NCBI RefSeq assembly: GCF_020215705.1
Contig: NZ_JAIWNB010000015.1
Span: forward strand, 62,001-126,000
Source: Nonomuraea aurantiaca
GTDB lineage: Bacteria; Actinomycetota; Actinomycetes; Streptosporangiales; Streptosporangiaceae
Direction of reading: 5' to 3'
DNA: 64,000 bases
Shown: positions 1-8,799 of the stretch, piece by piece
Layout: every line of letters begins with the position of its first letter
How positions within the stretch are numbered: the first letter of the stretch is position 1
The notes under the pieces: generated by a model
What the model saw: the letters and a program-made list of their open reading frames with translations, nothing else
The model's database searches: none
Told to the model about the DNA's origin: nothing
Translations under genes and position numbers: made by a program

Positions 1-1
1 C

Positions 2-571
2 GCGCTCGCCCTCATCGACGCCCACGGCCTGCGTAAGTTCTCCATGCGCAAGCTCGGCACCGCTGTCGGCTTCGACCCGATGGCCGTTTACCGCCACTAC
101 GACGACCAGGAGGACCTCTTCGACGGCGTCGCCGAGACACTGTTCACCGAGGTCGACGTCGACACTCTGCCCTGGGACGGTCCCTGGCGGCAACTAGCCC
201 AGACCTACTGCCTGCGCCTGCGCGACACACTCCTGCGCCACCCCCACGCCGTGCCGCTGTTCGCCACCCGGCCGGTACGCTCACCAGCCTCCATCGACAC
301 CGGCGTGAAGATGCTCACCAAGCTCAGCGACGCCGGCATCCCTCCGGCGCAGGGCTTGCGCATCTTCCGTTGCCTGCGAGAGTTCACCGTCGGCCACACC
401 CTCGCCATCGCCGTGACCAAGCTCGGTGCCGACCGGCGCAGCCGCAAGCCCCAGCCCGGCAGCCCCGACTACAACCTGCTCGCCGAAGCCGCCGACGCCA
501 CCACCCTCGACGACCACTTCGAGATGGGGCTCACCGCGCTACTGAGCGGCTTCGAACAGCCCGCCCGCTGA
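2..571 (+). CDS. TetR/AcrR family transcriptional regulator, N-terminus cut by window edge
   Basis: The reading frame is open from the first bases of the window, so the true start lies upstream. The first visible residues (ALALIDAHGL, SMRKLGTAVG, MAVYRHYDDQEDLFD) form the end of a TetR-type DNA-binding helix-turn-helix, with the usual 'Y-x-H-Y/F-x-x-K/Q-x-x-L' pattern closing it at about residues 30-40. The rest is a variable all-helical ligand-binding domain of the TetR_C type. Such proteins are dimeric repressors that leave DNA when a small ligand binds. The target is unknown because the upstream neighbours are missing; the genes downstream face the same way but are separated by 107 bp containing a repeat and an operator-like palindrome. 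Confidence 0.85.
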   Translation, partial: ALALIDAHGLRKFSMRKLGTAVGFDPMAVYRHYDDQEDLFDGVAETLFTEVDVDTLPWDGPWRQLAQTYCLRLRDTLLRHPHAVPLFATRPVRSPASIDTGVKMLTKLSDAGIPPAQGLRIFRCLREFTVGHTLAIAVTKLGADRRSRKPQPGSPDYNLLAEAADATTLDDHFEMGLTALLSGFEQPAR

Positions 572-592
572 AAGGGCGTGGGCTCTTCCTCC

Positions 593-643
593 TACGCCGA
601 GGCGTCTCGACAGCGGCATCGACGTACGCCGAGGCGTCTCGAC
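593..643. repeat. 19-bp direct repeat, two copies 32 bp apart
   Basis: The 19-base string TACGCCGAGGCGTCTCGAC occurs exactly at 593-611 and again at 625-643, between the TetR stop codon and the ArsR-type gene. Each copy contains the internal palindrome GAGGCGTCTC-like core. It could be a regulator binding site pair or a small duplication. Confidence 0.7.
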
Positions 644-654
644 GGCGAGTTGCT

Positions 655-680
655 ATTGTGCAGGCAAATATCTGCACAAT
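655..680. promoter_or_regulatory. Perfect palindrome overlapping the start codon of the ArsR-SRPBCC gene
   Basis: ATTGTGCAG (655-663) and CTGCACAAT (672-680) are exact reverse complements separated by 8 bases. The right arm ends in the first two bases of the ATG at 679. The size (9-bp arms, 26 bp overall) and AT-rich centre fit an operator for an ArsR-family dimer, so autoregulation is the simplest reading. An alternative is a hairpin blocking initiation at 679, with translation from the downstream ATG at 709. Confidence 0.6.
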
Positions 681-1443
681 GGCCGACGTGAGCCTCGACG
701 CGAGAGCGATGGACTCGGTCTTCAAAGCACTGGCCGACCCCACCCGACGACTCCTGCTCGACCGTCTGCGCGAGCACGATGGCCAGACACTGAGCGAGCT
801 GTCCGAACGCCTGAACATGGCCCGCCAGTCAGCGACACAGCATCTCGACGTCCTTGAGCGGGCCGACCTCGTCACCGTCGTACGACGCGGACGGGAGCGG
901 CTGCACTACCTCAACCCGACACCGATCCACGAGATCGAGGAGCGCTGGATCTCGGGGTTCGGCAAGCTTCGCCGGCGAGCGATCAGTGCCGTCGAGAACC
1001 AGGCAGCGACCTATGTCCATATCACCTACATCCACGCAAGCGCGGAGCAGGTGTGGCAAGCCCTGACGGACGCGGACCTGACGGCGCGCTACTGGGGACA
1101 CGCCAACGTTTCAGGCTGGCGGCCGGGCTCGACCTGGGAGCACCAACGCGTCGACGGATCAGGCGTCGTCGATGTCCTCGGCCGGATGGTCAGGGCCGAA
1201 CCCCCGACGCGCCTGGTCATCACGTTCGGATCGCCGGGAGAGCCGTCGGTCGTCACCTTTCTCGTCGAACCGCACCACGACATCGTCCGCCTCACCGTGA
1301 CCCACGAGAATCTCCCCAACCAGGAGATGCTCACCGGCGTCTCGCACGGCTGGCCGGCCGCGGTGGCGAACCTCAAGTCGCTGCTGGAGACCGGCGAGGT
1401 CCTTCCGCAGGCGCCCTGGGACATGTCTCGCGCGCACGCCTGA
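679..1443 (+). CDS. ArsR-family regulator fused to an SRPBCC (AHSA1-like) domain
   Basis: Residues about 10-95 are a winged helix of the ArsR/SmtB type: FKALADPTRRLLLDRL, then SELSERLNMARQSATQHLDVLE as the recognition region. No cysteine metal-binding motif is visible, so this is probably not a metal sensor. Residues about 112-245 are an SRPBCC/START-like fold of the AHSA1 type (VHITYIHASAEQVWQALTD ... RYWG), a hydrophobic-ligand-binding cage. The fusion is known in actinobacteria and suggests a one-component ligand sensor. The ATG at 679 overlaps a palindrome; ATG 709 is an alternative start that keeps both domains. About 160 bases with no gene follow before the MFS gene, which is a plausible target. 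Confidence 0.85.
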   Translation: MADVSLDARAMDSVFKALADPTRRLLLDRLREHDGQTLSELSERLNMARQSATQHLDVLERADLVTVVRRGRERLHYLNPTPIHEIEERWISGFGKLRRRAISAVENQAATYVHITYIHASAEQVWQALTDADLTARYWGHANVSGWRPGSTWEHQRVDGSGVVDVLGRMVRAEPPTRLVITFGSPGEPSVVTFLVEPHHDIVRLTVTHENLPNQEMLTGVSHGWPAAVANLKSLLETGEVLPQAPWDMSRAHA

Positions 1444-1605
1444 GACGGGGCACTCGGGCCGAAGCCGCGAGCGCGCGGCGGCAGGCGGAGTGACGCGCCG
1501 GATGTCGTCGCGGCGATGGTTGAGTCCGAAACGTGCCAGTGCCAGCTGCTTCATGACTGCTTGGGTGGAGTTCCCAGTCCACGTGCACCTGCCTGAACGG
1601 GAACC

Positions 1606-2814
1606 ATGTCAACCACCACCCTGGCCCCGCCACGCCCGCCTCTCATCAGCTGGCTCGCCGTCACCTCACTCATGCTGGGCATCTTCGCCATCGTCACCAG
1701 CGAAATCCTGCCCATCGGCCTGCTGACCGCCATCGGCGCCGACTTCGGCATCTCCGACGGCACCACCGGGCTGACCATGACCCTGCCCGGCATCGTCGCC
1801 GCGGTCGCCGCACCCGCCGTCACGCTGACCACCGCGCGCCTGGACCGCCGGGTGATGCTGTGCGTCTTCATGGCGGTGCTCGCCGTGGCCGACGTACTGG
1901 CCGCCGTGGCGACCTCCTACTGGATGATGCTGATCTCCAGGGTGCTGGTCGGCCTCACCATCGGCGGCTACTGGTCCATCGGGGCCGGGCTGGCCGGCCG
2001 TCTGATGCCGCCGCGCGCCGTCGGCACCGCCACCGCGGTGATCTTCTCCGCCGTGCCGCTGGGCTCCGTGCTCGGCGTACCGGCCGGAACCTTCATCGGC
2101 GACCTCGCCGGCTGGCGAACCGCCTTCCTGGTGCTGGCCGCGCTGGCAATCCTGGTCCTGGCCGCCCTGGTGATGCTGCTGCCACCGCTGCCCGCCCACC
2201 AGGTCACCAGCCCGCGCGTCCTGCTCGACCTGCTACGCGCCCGAGGTGCCGGCATCGCCCTGCTGGCCACCTTCCTGATCGTCCTGGCCCACTTCGGCAC
2301 CTACACCTATGTCACGCCCTTCCTCCAGAACGTCACCGGCCTGCCTCCCGTGGCCGTCAGCGCCGTCCTGCTGGCGTACGGAATCGCCGGAATCGCCGGC
2401 AATTTCCTGGCCGGCAAGGCCACCGCCACCCGTCTGCGCGCCGCCTTCGCGACCTGCGGCTGTCTGATCGCGGCCACCACCCTGCTGATGCCCTCGGTCG
2501 GCGGCACAGCCGTAGGCGCCGTGCTGTTGCTCGTGGCCTGGGGCCTGGCCTACGGAGGTGTGCCCGTCTGCTCGCAGGCCTCGTTCATCAGGGCCGCCCC
2601 CCACGCGCCCGAAGCCGCCACGGTCGTCTTCACCTCCTCCTTCCAGGCGACGTTCGCCCTCGGCGCGTTCGTCGGCGGCCGTGTCGTCGACGCCTTCTCG
2701 GTCTCCACCGTGATGATCTGCGGCGGGCTGGCCGCTCTGCTGATGGCGGTGTCCCTATGGTCCCTGGCCAAGGTTCGCAAGTGTGGCGACGGCGTGGAGA
2801 TATGGGACAGGTAG
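1606..2814 (+). CDS. MFS transporter, 12-helix drug:H+ antiporter type (DHA1)
   Basis: A 402-residue protein with about twelve hydrophobic segments, beginning with SWLAVTSLMLGIFAIVTSEI. The GYWSIGAGLAGRLMPPRAVGTA stretch and the LDRRVM loop after the second helix match the arabinose-efflux/Cmx-type branch of the major facilitator superfamily, which exports drugs or sugars by proton antiport across the cytoplasmic membrane. The start ATG follows GGGAACC, a weak ribosome site. It lies downstream of the ArsR-SRPBCC gene on the same strand and may be controlled by it. The substrate cannot be read from the sequence. Confidence 0.88.
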   Translation: MSTTTLAPPRPPLISWLAVTSLMLGIFAIVTSEILPIGLLTAIGADFGISDGTTGLTMTLPGIVAAVAAPAVTLTTARLDRRVMLCVFMAVLAVADVLAAVATSYWMMLISRVLVGLTIGGYWSIGAGLAGRLMPPRAVGTATAVIFSAVPLGSVLGVPAGTFIGDLAGWRTAFLVLAALAILVLAALVMLLPPLPAHQVTSPRVLLDLLRARGAGIALLATFLIVLAHFGTYTYVTPFLQNVTGLPPVAVSAVLLAYGIAGIAGNFLAGKATATRLRAAFATCGCLIAATTLLMPSVGGTAVGAVLLLVAWGLAYGGVPVCSQASFIRAAPHAPEAATVVFTSSFQATFALGAFVGGRVVDAFSVSTVMICGGLAALLMAVSLWSLAKVRKCGDGVEIWDR

Positions 2815-2861
2815 CGTGCAAACGGGCGTATGGGTGAGGCACCGCGCCTACCGTCGCAGGT

Positions 2862-3995
2862 ATGCGGACCGTCGATGTACTGGTCGTGGGTGCGGGGCTG
2901 GCCGGGCTGCGCACAGCCCGCTCGCTCGCGCGACGGGAACTGAAGGTGATGGTGGTCGACCGCCGCAGGTCGCTGTCAACGGGCATCCGTACGACGGGCA
3001 TCTTCGTACGACGCACCCTCGATGACTTCGACCTGCCGGACCAGCTGCTCGGGCCCGGCGTCCGGGACGTGCTGCTGTATCCGCCGTCGCGGCGGTCACC
3101 GATCCGGCTCACCAGTGACCGCGACGAGTACCGCGTGGCCGACATGGCGGCCGTCTACGAGCACGCGCGCCGCGCGGCGGAGTCGGCCGGGGCGCGGGTC
3201 CTCCTGGGGGTACGGTATGTCGGCGCATCGAGGGGTTTTGTGCGGTTAGCAGGTGCGGACCCGGTGACGACCCGGTTCATCGTCGGCGCGGACGGCGCCC
3301 GCTCCCGGGTGGCCCGTGATCTCGGCCTGGATGTCAACCGGCGCTCCCTGCTCGGTGCCGAGATCGTCCACCCGATCGCGCCTGGCACGACCGATCCGGC
3401 ATTTCACTGCGTCCTGGACCCCCGGGTCGCTCCGGGGTACCTGGGGTGGGTCATCGACGACGGTCAGCACGCGCATGTGGGCGTCGCGGGATATCCGGCC
3501 GCGATGCGCACCGGCATCCGCCACCTGCTGGACGCCTTCGCCGCGGACGCGCCCGGCCGTGCGGCGCCGACCGGTCCGGTCGAGCGTCGAGGCGGTCCGA
3601 TCCCGGTCGGTGGTGTGCTGCGACGGCTGGCGTGCCCCGCCGGGCTGCTCGTCGGAGACGCGGCGGGCGCGGTGTCGCCGCTGACGGCCGGCGGGTTGGA
3701 CCCCTGTCTACGCATGTCCGAATGGGCCGCGGCGGTCGCCGCCGGGTACCTGCGTACCGGCGATCAACGCATCTTGAGCCGGTACGACGGGGGCGCGTTG
3801 CGGGCCCGCTTCCGAGGTCGCCTGTTGCTGCGCCGCGGGTTCGCCGGCATCCGATCTCCCGCTGCGGCAGAGGCGGTGGTGGCCCTGCTACGTGGCCGTG
3901 CCGGTCGTGCTTTGGCGGCGCGCGTGCTGTTCGGGGACGGCTCGTTTCCCGATGTCAGCCCACGGCTCGCGGATCCGGCGATCGACCACCTATAA
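2862..3995 (+). CDS. FAD-dependent oxidoreductase (geranylgeranyl-reductase-like flavoprotein)
   Basis: The N-terminus VDVLVVGAGLAGLRTARSLA is a classic Rossmann dinucleotide-binding motif (GxGxxG), with the acidic residue ending strand 2 in VMVVDRR. A second FAD motif, LLVGDAAGAVSPLTAGGL, lies near residues 260-280. This arrangement is that of the NAD(P)/FAD-dependent oxidoreductases related to geranylgeranyl reductases and PHBH-fold monooxygenases; the 377-residue length fits. A role in lipid or isoprenoid tailoring is possible but the substrate is unknown. The gene is convergent with the large regulator gene and the two overlap by six bases (3990-3995). Confidence 0.8.
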   Translation: MRTVDVLVVGAGLAGLRTARSLARRELKVMVVDRRRSLSTGIRTTGIFVRRTLDDFDLPDQLLGPGVRDVLLYPPSRRSPIRLTSDRDEYRVADMAAVYEHARRAAESAGARVLLGVRYVGASRGFVRLAGADPVTTRFIVGADGARSRVARDLGLDVNRRSLLGAEIVHPIAPGTTDPAFHCVLDPRVAPGYLGWVIDDGQHAHVGVAGYPAAMRTGIRHLLDAFAADAPGRAAPTGPVERRGGPIPVGGVLRRLACPAGLLVGDAAGAVSPLTAGGLDPCLRMSEWAAAVAAGYLRTGDQRILSRYDGGALRARFRGRLLLRRGFAGIRSPAAAEAVVALLRGRAGRALAARVLFGDGSFPDVSPRLADPAIDHL

Positions 3996-6671
3996 GCCGA
4001 TCGCCCGGAGTTCGGCGCTCGCCTCCTGTTCCCGGCCGGGCAGCAGCCGCAGGGTGCAGGCGCGCTCGAATCGGGCGTCGATCGAGGTCCACCGTTCGAT
4101 CGCCTCCGCCAGCGCGGCACGATCGCCGTAGAAGATCGCGCGGGTACGGGCCAGGGTGGCTGCGGCCCAGGCGTTCTGCTCCGCGTACGGCAGGGCGGCG
4201 GCAAGCCGGTCGGCGGCATCCGGCAAGCCCGCGACCACGGCCAGCTCGGCGCCGGCGGCGCGGGCATAGGCCTCGTACCAGCGTACGGCGAAGGGGGCGA
4301 AGGCGTGCTCGACCAGCGTGGCGGCCCGGTCGTGGGCGCCGGTGTGGAGGGCGACCCTGGCCTCGACGAAGGCGGCGAACGGCGCCAGGACCGGTGCGGA
4401 GGCCGCGTCCGCCGCCCTGGCCATCTCCAGCGCGCGCGAGCGCCACAGGTCGAACTCGCCGCTGCCCGCCAGCCCATGGGCCAGCGCCACGGCGGAGACC
4501 GCGGTCGACATCCAGGCGCTGCGCGGGCTGCCCGCCTGATGCCAGGCATCCCACATGGCGGGCGCCTGCCGGAAGACCTCCGGGAAACGACCACTCAGCG
4601 CGAGCGGCCTGATGGTCTTGGGGATGGACAGGTAGGGGTGCTCGCCGATGGGGTCTTCGCGCTGCGCGCGGTCGGCGACGGCGAGTGCGGCCGGCAGGTC
4701 GCCGACACACAGCTCGGCACGCGCCGCGGAGTGGAAGGTGTCGACGATCTCGGCCGCCGCGGCCGGCTCGTGCGCCGGCAGGTGCTCGATGAGCGTGAGC
4801 CGCTCCTGGCAGATCCGCTGAACGGTGCGTAACCGGCCGGCCCGCGCGTACGCCCGGGTGAGCACGTCCAGCGCGCCCAGCAGGACGATGGTGTCGCCGC
4901 ACGCGCGAGCGGCGTCGACGGCGGAGCCGGCGAGCTCCAGGCCGCCCTGATCCCAGGCCCGCGCGGTCGCCACGAGCGCCGCGGTGCGCGAGTCGGCGGG
5001 GTCGGCGCTCGCCTTGTCGAGCAGCGCCGACACGGACATCGAGTCGCGATCGTCCGCGCCCCGGTAGCGGTGGGCGACCATGAGGGCGGCGGCGAGCGTG
5101 GCGGCCTGCGGGCCGCCGTGTTCGGCCTGGTCGGCGGCCCGCATCAGCAGGCGGAAGGCCAGCGGGCCGTCGGCGATCGAGACGGCCGTGGCGGCCGCGC
5201 GCAGGAGGTCCTGATGGCGGTCCGCGGCGTCGCCGGCCCGGTCGGCGGCGGCCAGGTAATGGCCGATCGCCTCGCGGTGGAAGCGCCGCGCGAACGTCAG
5301 GTGCGCCAGCGACCTGGCCAGCTGATGCGCCTGCCGGTCCGGTGCGGTGGCCGTGTCGGCGAGCGTGGCCCGCAGATCATCGGCGACCAGATCGAACTGT
5401 GGCCGCCAACCGCCGTCGAGCCGTGATTCCAGCGTCGCCGCGGTGCCTGCCGCCCAACGCAGCCGGAGCTGGAGCGTCTCTTCCCTCTCGCCACGGTCTT
5501 CGAGTTGGTCGGCGGCGAAAACTCTGATGGTCTCCAGCAACCGCCAGCAGCCGCCGCCCCCCGCTCCGACCAGGCTCTTGTCCGTCAGCCTGCCTATGAC
5601 GTCGGCTATCGCGCTGGGCGGCGTGTCCGGCATGATCGCCGTGGCCGCCGCCAGGTTGAACCCGCCGATGAACACCGCGAGGCGACGCAGCAGCGCGCGT
5701 TCCTCATCGTCCAGCAGGTCGTAGCTCCAGCCGATGACCGCACGCAGCGAGCGGTGGCGTGGCGGCCGGCCACGCGCGCCGGACAGCAGCCGCAGCCGGT
5801 CCTGCAGCCCTACGCGCAGGGCGTCGATGCCGAGTGCGGGCACGCGTGAGGCGGCCAGCTCGATCGCCAACGGCAGCCCGTCGAGCCGGGCGCACACCTC
5901 GGCGATCGCCGAGGGCTCGGCGGCGAACGCCGGGTCGATGGCGCGCGCCCGATCCAGAAACAGCGCCGCCGCCTCTTCCGCCAGCGGCGGCACCGTGATG
6001 ACCCGCTCGCCGGCGAGCCCCGGCCGCTCCCTGCCGGCGATCAAGATGCCGGCCTGGGGACAGGCCGAGCGCAGTCTTTCCACCAGATCGCTGACCTCGT
6101 CCAGCAGGTGCTCGCAGTTGTCGAGCACCAGCAGCGATCGTCCCAGCGCGACCCGCTCGGTGACCGCCTGCTCCAGCGGCTGGGGCGGACGTTCGGCCAG
6201 GCCCAGCGCGTCGGCCACGGCGCGCAGGACGTACCCCTCACCGATCGGGGCGAGATCGACGAACGCCCCACCGGCGGGGAACGACGTCGAGGCCGCCTGC
6301 GCCACCACGGCGCCCAGCCGCGTCTTGCCGACGCCGCCGGGCCCCACCAGGCAGACCGGTGTGGCGTGTGCCAGCGCCGCCAGCGCCTCCTGCCGTTCCT
6401 GACGGCGTCCGATGAAGGAGGTGTGACTGACCGGGATGCCCTCGATGCGCCCCGGCTTGGCCGAGGGCGATGGCTGATGCCGGGTCATGGCCGCCAGGGC
6501 GGTACGGCTGCTCAAGCCGTACTTGCGCAGCAGCGAGGAGACGTGACTTTCCACGGTGCGTACCGAGACCCGCAGCCGGTGGGCGATCTGCGCGTTCGTC
6601 AGATGCTCGGCCACCCCCGCCAGCACCTCGGCCTCGCGGGGCGAGACCTCCCGCGGTTTGCCCGGCACCAT
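3990..6671 (-). CDS. Large regulator: N-terminal LuxR helix-turn-helix, NB-ARC/AAA ATPase, helical repeats
   Basis: With the start at the ATG read from 6671 the protein has 893 residues. Residues 8-62 are a LuxR/NarL helix-turn-helix (SPREAEVLAGVAEHLTNAQI, then VRTVESHVSSLLRKYGL). Residues 85-330 form an ATPase module: Walker A GPGGVGKT at 110-117, a Walker B-like LLVLDNCEHLL, and LDGLPLAIELAASR typical of NB-ARC regulators. The remaining C-terminal half is alanine-rich helical repeat, TPR-like, likely a ligand platform. The frame is open about 100 bases further upstream, but that extension lacks family similarity. It is divergent from the SRPBCC-MFS-reductase operon and may activate it. Having the HTH at the N-terminus is the reverse of MalT/LAL order. 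Confidence 0.85.
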   Translation of the reverse strand: MVPGKPREVSPREAEVLAGVAEHLTNAQIAHRLRVSVRTVESHVSSLLRKYGLSSRTALAAMTRHQPSPSAKPGRIEGIPVSHTSFIGRRQERQEALAALAHATPVCLVGPGGVGKTRLGAVVAQAASTSFPAGGAFVDLAPIGEGYVLRAVADALGLAERPPQPLEQAVTERVALGRSLLVLDNCEHLLDEVSDLVERLRSACPQAGILIAGRERPGLAGERVITVPPLAEEAAALFLDRARAIDPAFAAEPSAIAEVCARLDGLPLAIELAASRVPALGIDALRVGLQDRLRLLSGARGRPPRHRSLRAVIGWSYDLLDDEERALLRRLAVFIGGFNLAAATAIMPDTPPSAIADVIGRLTDKSLVGAGGGGCWRLLETIRVFAADQLEDRGEREETLQLRLRWAAGTAATLESRLDGGWRPQFDLVADDLRATLADTATAPDRQAHQLARSLAHLTFARRFHREAIGHYLAAADRAGDAADRHQDLLRAAATAVSIADGPLAFRLLMRAADQAEHGGPQAATLAAALMVAHRYRGADDRDSMSVSALLDKASADPADSRTAALVATARAWDQGGLELAGSAVDAARACGDTIVLLGALDVLTRAYARAGRLRTVQRICQERLTLIEHLPAHEPAAAAEIVDTFHSAARAELCVGDLPAALAVADRAQREDPIGEHPYLSIPKTIRPLALSGRFPEVFRQAPAMWDAWHQAGSPRSAWMSTAVSAVALAHGLAGSGEFDLWRSRALEMARAADAASAPVLAPFAAFVEARVALHTGAHDRAATLVEHAFAPFAVRWYEAYARAAGAELAVVAGLPDAADRLAAALPYAEQNAWAAATLARTRAIFYGDRAALAEAIERWTSIDARFERACTLRLLPGREQEASAELRAIGL

Positions 6672-6820
6672 GCGTCCATTGTGGCCTCCGTGTCTCTTCC
6701 GTAGCGAATCAGTGCCGACCTCGTAGTGGTCAGGTGATCTCCACGGATGTCCCGGCATGGCCGGGCGGGCCAAGGTTGCCGGTGTCCGAGGACGACAGCG
6801 CCTTCTACCGAGAGGCTCTC

Positions 6821-7321
6821 ATGATCGAACACGCCACCTTCGTGGCCGAGCACGTCTATGACCTTCCACCGGCCGAGGTGTTCTCGGCCTGGGCCGACCC
6901 GCTCGTCAAGGCGCGCTGGTCCAGCGGTCCCGCCGAGTGGAATCCGCGGCTCGACGTGGACTTCCGGGTCGGTGGGCTGGAGCGGTATCACGGCACCCCG
7001 GTGAGCGGCCCCGCGCACACGATCGAGGCACGTTATCTCGACATCGTGCCGAGCAAACGCATCGTCTACAGCTACGACGTGCTGCTCGACCAGGTACGCA
7101 GCCTGGTCTCCCTGGCCACGGTCGAGTTCGTCCGGGACGGGCCGGGCACCAGGCTCGTCCAAACCGAGCAGGTCGCCTTCTTCGCCCCCGAGGACACCGC
7201 CCAGTTCGAGCAGCACATGAGGAACGTACTGAAGTCCCTGGACGCGGAGCTGCGCGGCCATCGCTCAACGACGACTCCGGACGCCCGGCACACCGAGAGC
7301 CACGAAGCGGGTTCCAGATGA
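6821..7321 (+). CDS. SRPBCC (AHSA1-like) domain protein
   Basis: A 166-residue single-domain protein with the AHSA1/START signature: FVAEHVYDLPPAEVFSAWAD at the start, then VDFRVGGLERYHG and IVYSYDVLLD strands, and a C-terminal long helix. Such small proteins bind hydrophobic ligands; many actinobacterial ones are called ATPase activators on similarity alone. The ATG at 6821 is chosen because the homologous domain begins there, although the frame is open far upstream into the regulator promoter. Its stop overlaps the start of the next gene as ATGA (7318-7321), so it heads a translationally coupled operon with an exporter and a reductase. Confidence 0.82.
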   Translation: MIEHATFVAEHVYDLPPAEVFSAWADPLVKARWSSGPAEWNPRLDVDFRVGGLERYHGTPVSGPAHTIEARYLDIVPSKRIVYSYDVLLDQVRSLVSLATVEFVRDGPGTRLVQTEQVAFFAPEDTAQFEQHMRNVLKSLDAELRGHRSTTTPDARHTESHEAGSR

Positions 7322-8799
7322 CTATGAACGTCGCCCCCTCCACAATCCGCGATGAACGCCGGCTGAGGGCGCTGACCGTCCTGGCGCTGCCCACCCTGCT
7401 GGTGGCCATCGACATCTCCGTGATGGGCGCTGCCCTGCCGTCCATAGCGCGCGACCTGCGGCCCAGCGCCGCCGAACTGCTGTGGATCACTGACAGCTAC
7501 AACTTCCTGGTGGCCGGATCCATGCTCGCCATGGGCGCCGTCGGCGACCGGATCGGCCGCCGGAAGATGATCCTCGTCTGCGCGGCGATCTTCGCGCTGG
7601 CCTCCGCCGTCGGCGCCTTCGCCGCCACCCCGCTGCTGGTCATCCTCGCCCGGGCCGTCATGGGCGTGGCCGGGTCGGCCATCATGCCCGCGTCGATGTC
7701 GCTCATCGGGGTGCTGTTCACCGAGGAGAAATCACGGGTGCAGGCGATGGGCGCGTACATGACGGTGTTCCTCACCGGCATGGCGGTGGCCCCGTTCGTC
7801 GGCGGGCTGCTGCTCGCCCACTTCTGGTGGGGCTCGGTGTTCTTGATCAGCGTGCCGGTCATGGCGATCACCATGGTCGTCGCACCACGGGTGCTCCCCG
7901 AGACCCGCTCCGACCAGGCGCCCCGCGTCGACCTCATCAGCACCCTGCAGAGCCTGGCGGCCGTCCTAGCGATCGTCTACGCGCTCAAGGCCTGGGTCAA
8001 CGACGGCGCCGACGCCTCGGCCTGGCTCACCTTCGCGGTCGGCGTCGTGCTGACCGTCCTGTTCGTCCGGCGGCAACGGCGGCTGGACGACCCGCTGCTC
8101 GACCTGGCCCTGATCCGCACCCCGGCAGTCGGCCGTACGCTGGCCGCCCTGTTCCTCACCTCGCTGGTCATGGGCGGCAGCTCCCTGTTCTTCAACCTCT
8201 ACCTGCAAGACGTGCAGGGCCTGACGCCGCTCGCCGCCGCCTGGTGGACACTTCCGCAGATCATCCTCATGATCGCCGCCTCCAACCTGGGCCCCTGGCT
8301 CCACCGCGCCTTCGGCCATCGCACGATCGTGGGGCCGATGCTGCTGATCATGATGCTCGGCTTCATCCTGTACGCCGTCCTGCCCGTCACCTGGATCGGC
8401 CGCCCCCTGGCGGCGGCCGGAGCCGCGCTGGCCGCCTTCGGCGTCGGAGCCGCCTTCCCGCTGCTCATGGACCGCGTCATCAGCACCACCCCGCCCCAAC
8501 GCGCCGGAGCGGGAGCGGCGCTGGCCCAGGTCAGCAACGAGCTCGGCATCGCGGTCGGCCTGACGGTCCTGGGCTCCCTGGGCACCGTCGTCTACCGCGC
8601 CCGGCTGAACCTGCCGGACTCGCCGGCCGCCGTCAGCATCGTCGACGGCATCGCCGGCGCCCACGGAGACCCGCATCTCCTGGGGGCTGTACGGGCCGCC
8701 TTCACTGACGCCTACAACCTCGTCGGCCTCGTCGGCGTGGCCGTGACCGCCCTGGTATTCCTCCTCACCACCCGCCACCCCCGAAGGAGCTTTCCATGA
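7318..8799 (+). CDS. MFS transporter, 14-helix DHA2 (EmrB/QacA) type
   Basis: This 493-residue protein has about fourteen hydrophobic segments. LPTLLVAIDISVMGAALPSI in helix 1 (the D-x-x-V/I-x-x-x-A-L-P motif) and GDRIGRRKMIL after helix 2 are hallmarks of the QacA/EmrB multidrug exporters driven by proton motive force. The start ATG overlaps the stop of the SRPBCC gene and its own stop overlaps the ATG of the reductase gene (8796-8799), so the three are made together. The operon layout and the adjacent divergent regulator suggest inducible drug or metabolite export. Confidence 0.9.
   Translation: MTMNVAPSTIRDERRLRALTVLALPTLLVAIDISVMGAALPSIARDLRPSAAELLWITDSYNFLVAGSMLAMGAVGDRIGRRKMILVCAAIFALASAVGAFAATPLLVILARAVMGVAGSAIMPASMSLIGVLFTEEKSRVQAMGAYMTVFLTGMAVAPFVGGLLLAHFWWGSVFLISVPVMAITMVVAPRVLPETRSDQAPRVDLISTLQSLAAVLAIVYALKAWVNDGADASAWLTFAVGVVLTVLFVRRQRRLDDPLLDLALIRTPAVGRTLAALFLTSLVMGGSSLFFNLYLQDVQGLTPLAAAWWTLPQIILMIAASNLGPWLHRAFGHRTIVGPMLLIMMLGFILYAVLPVTWIGRPLAAAGAALAAFGVGAAFPLLMDRVISTTPPQRAGAGAALAQVSNELGIAVGLTVLGSLGTVVYRARLNLPDSPAAVSIVDGIAGAHGDPHLLGAVRAAFTDAYNLVGLVGVAVTALVFLLTTRHPRRSFP

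Noticed and set aside
370..678. Upstream extension of the ArsR-SRPBCC reading frame
   Set aside because: It is antisense-like arginine-rich sequence overlapping the TetR gene; the homologous domain starts at 679-709.
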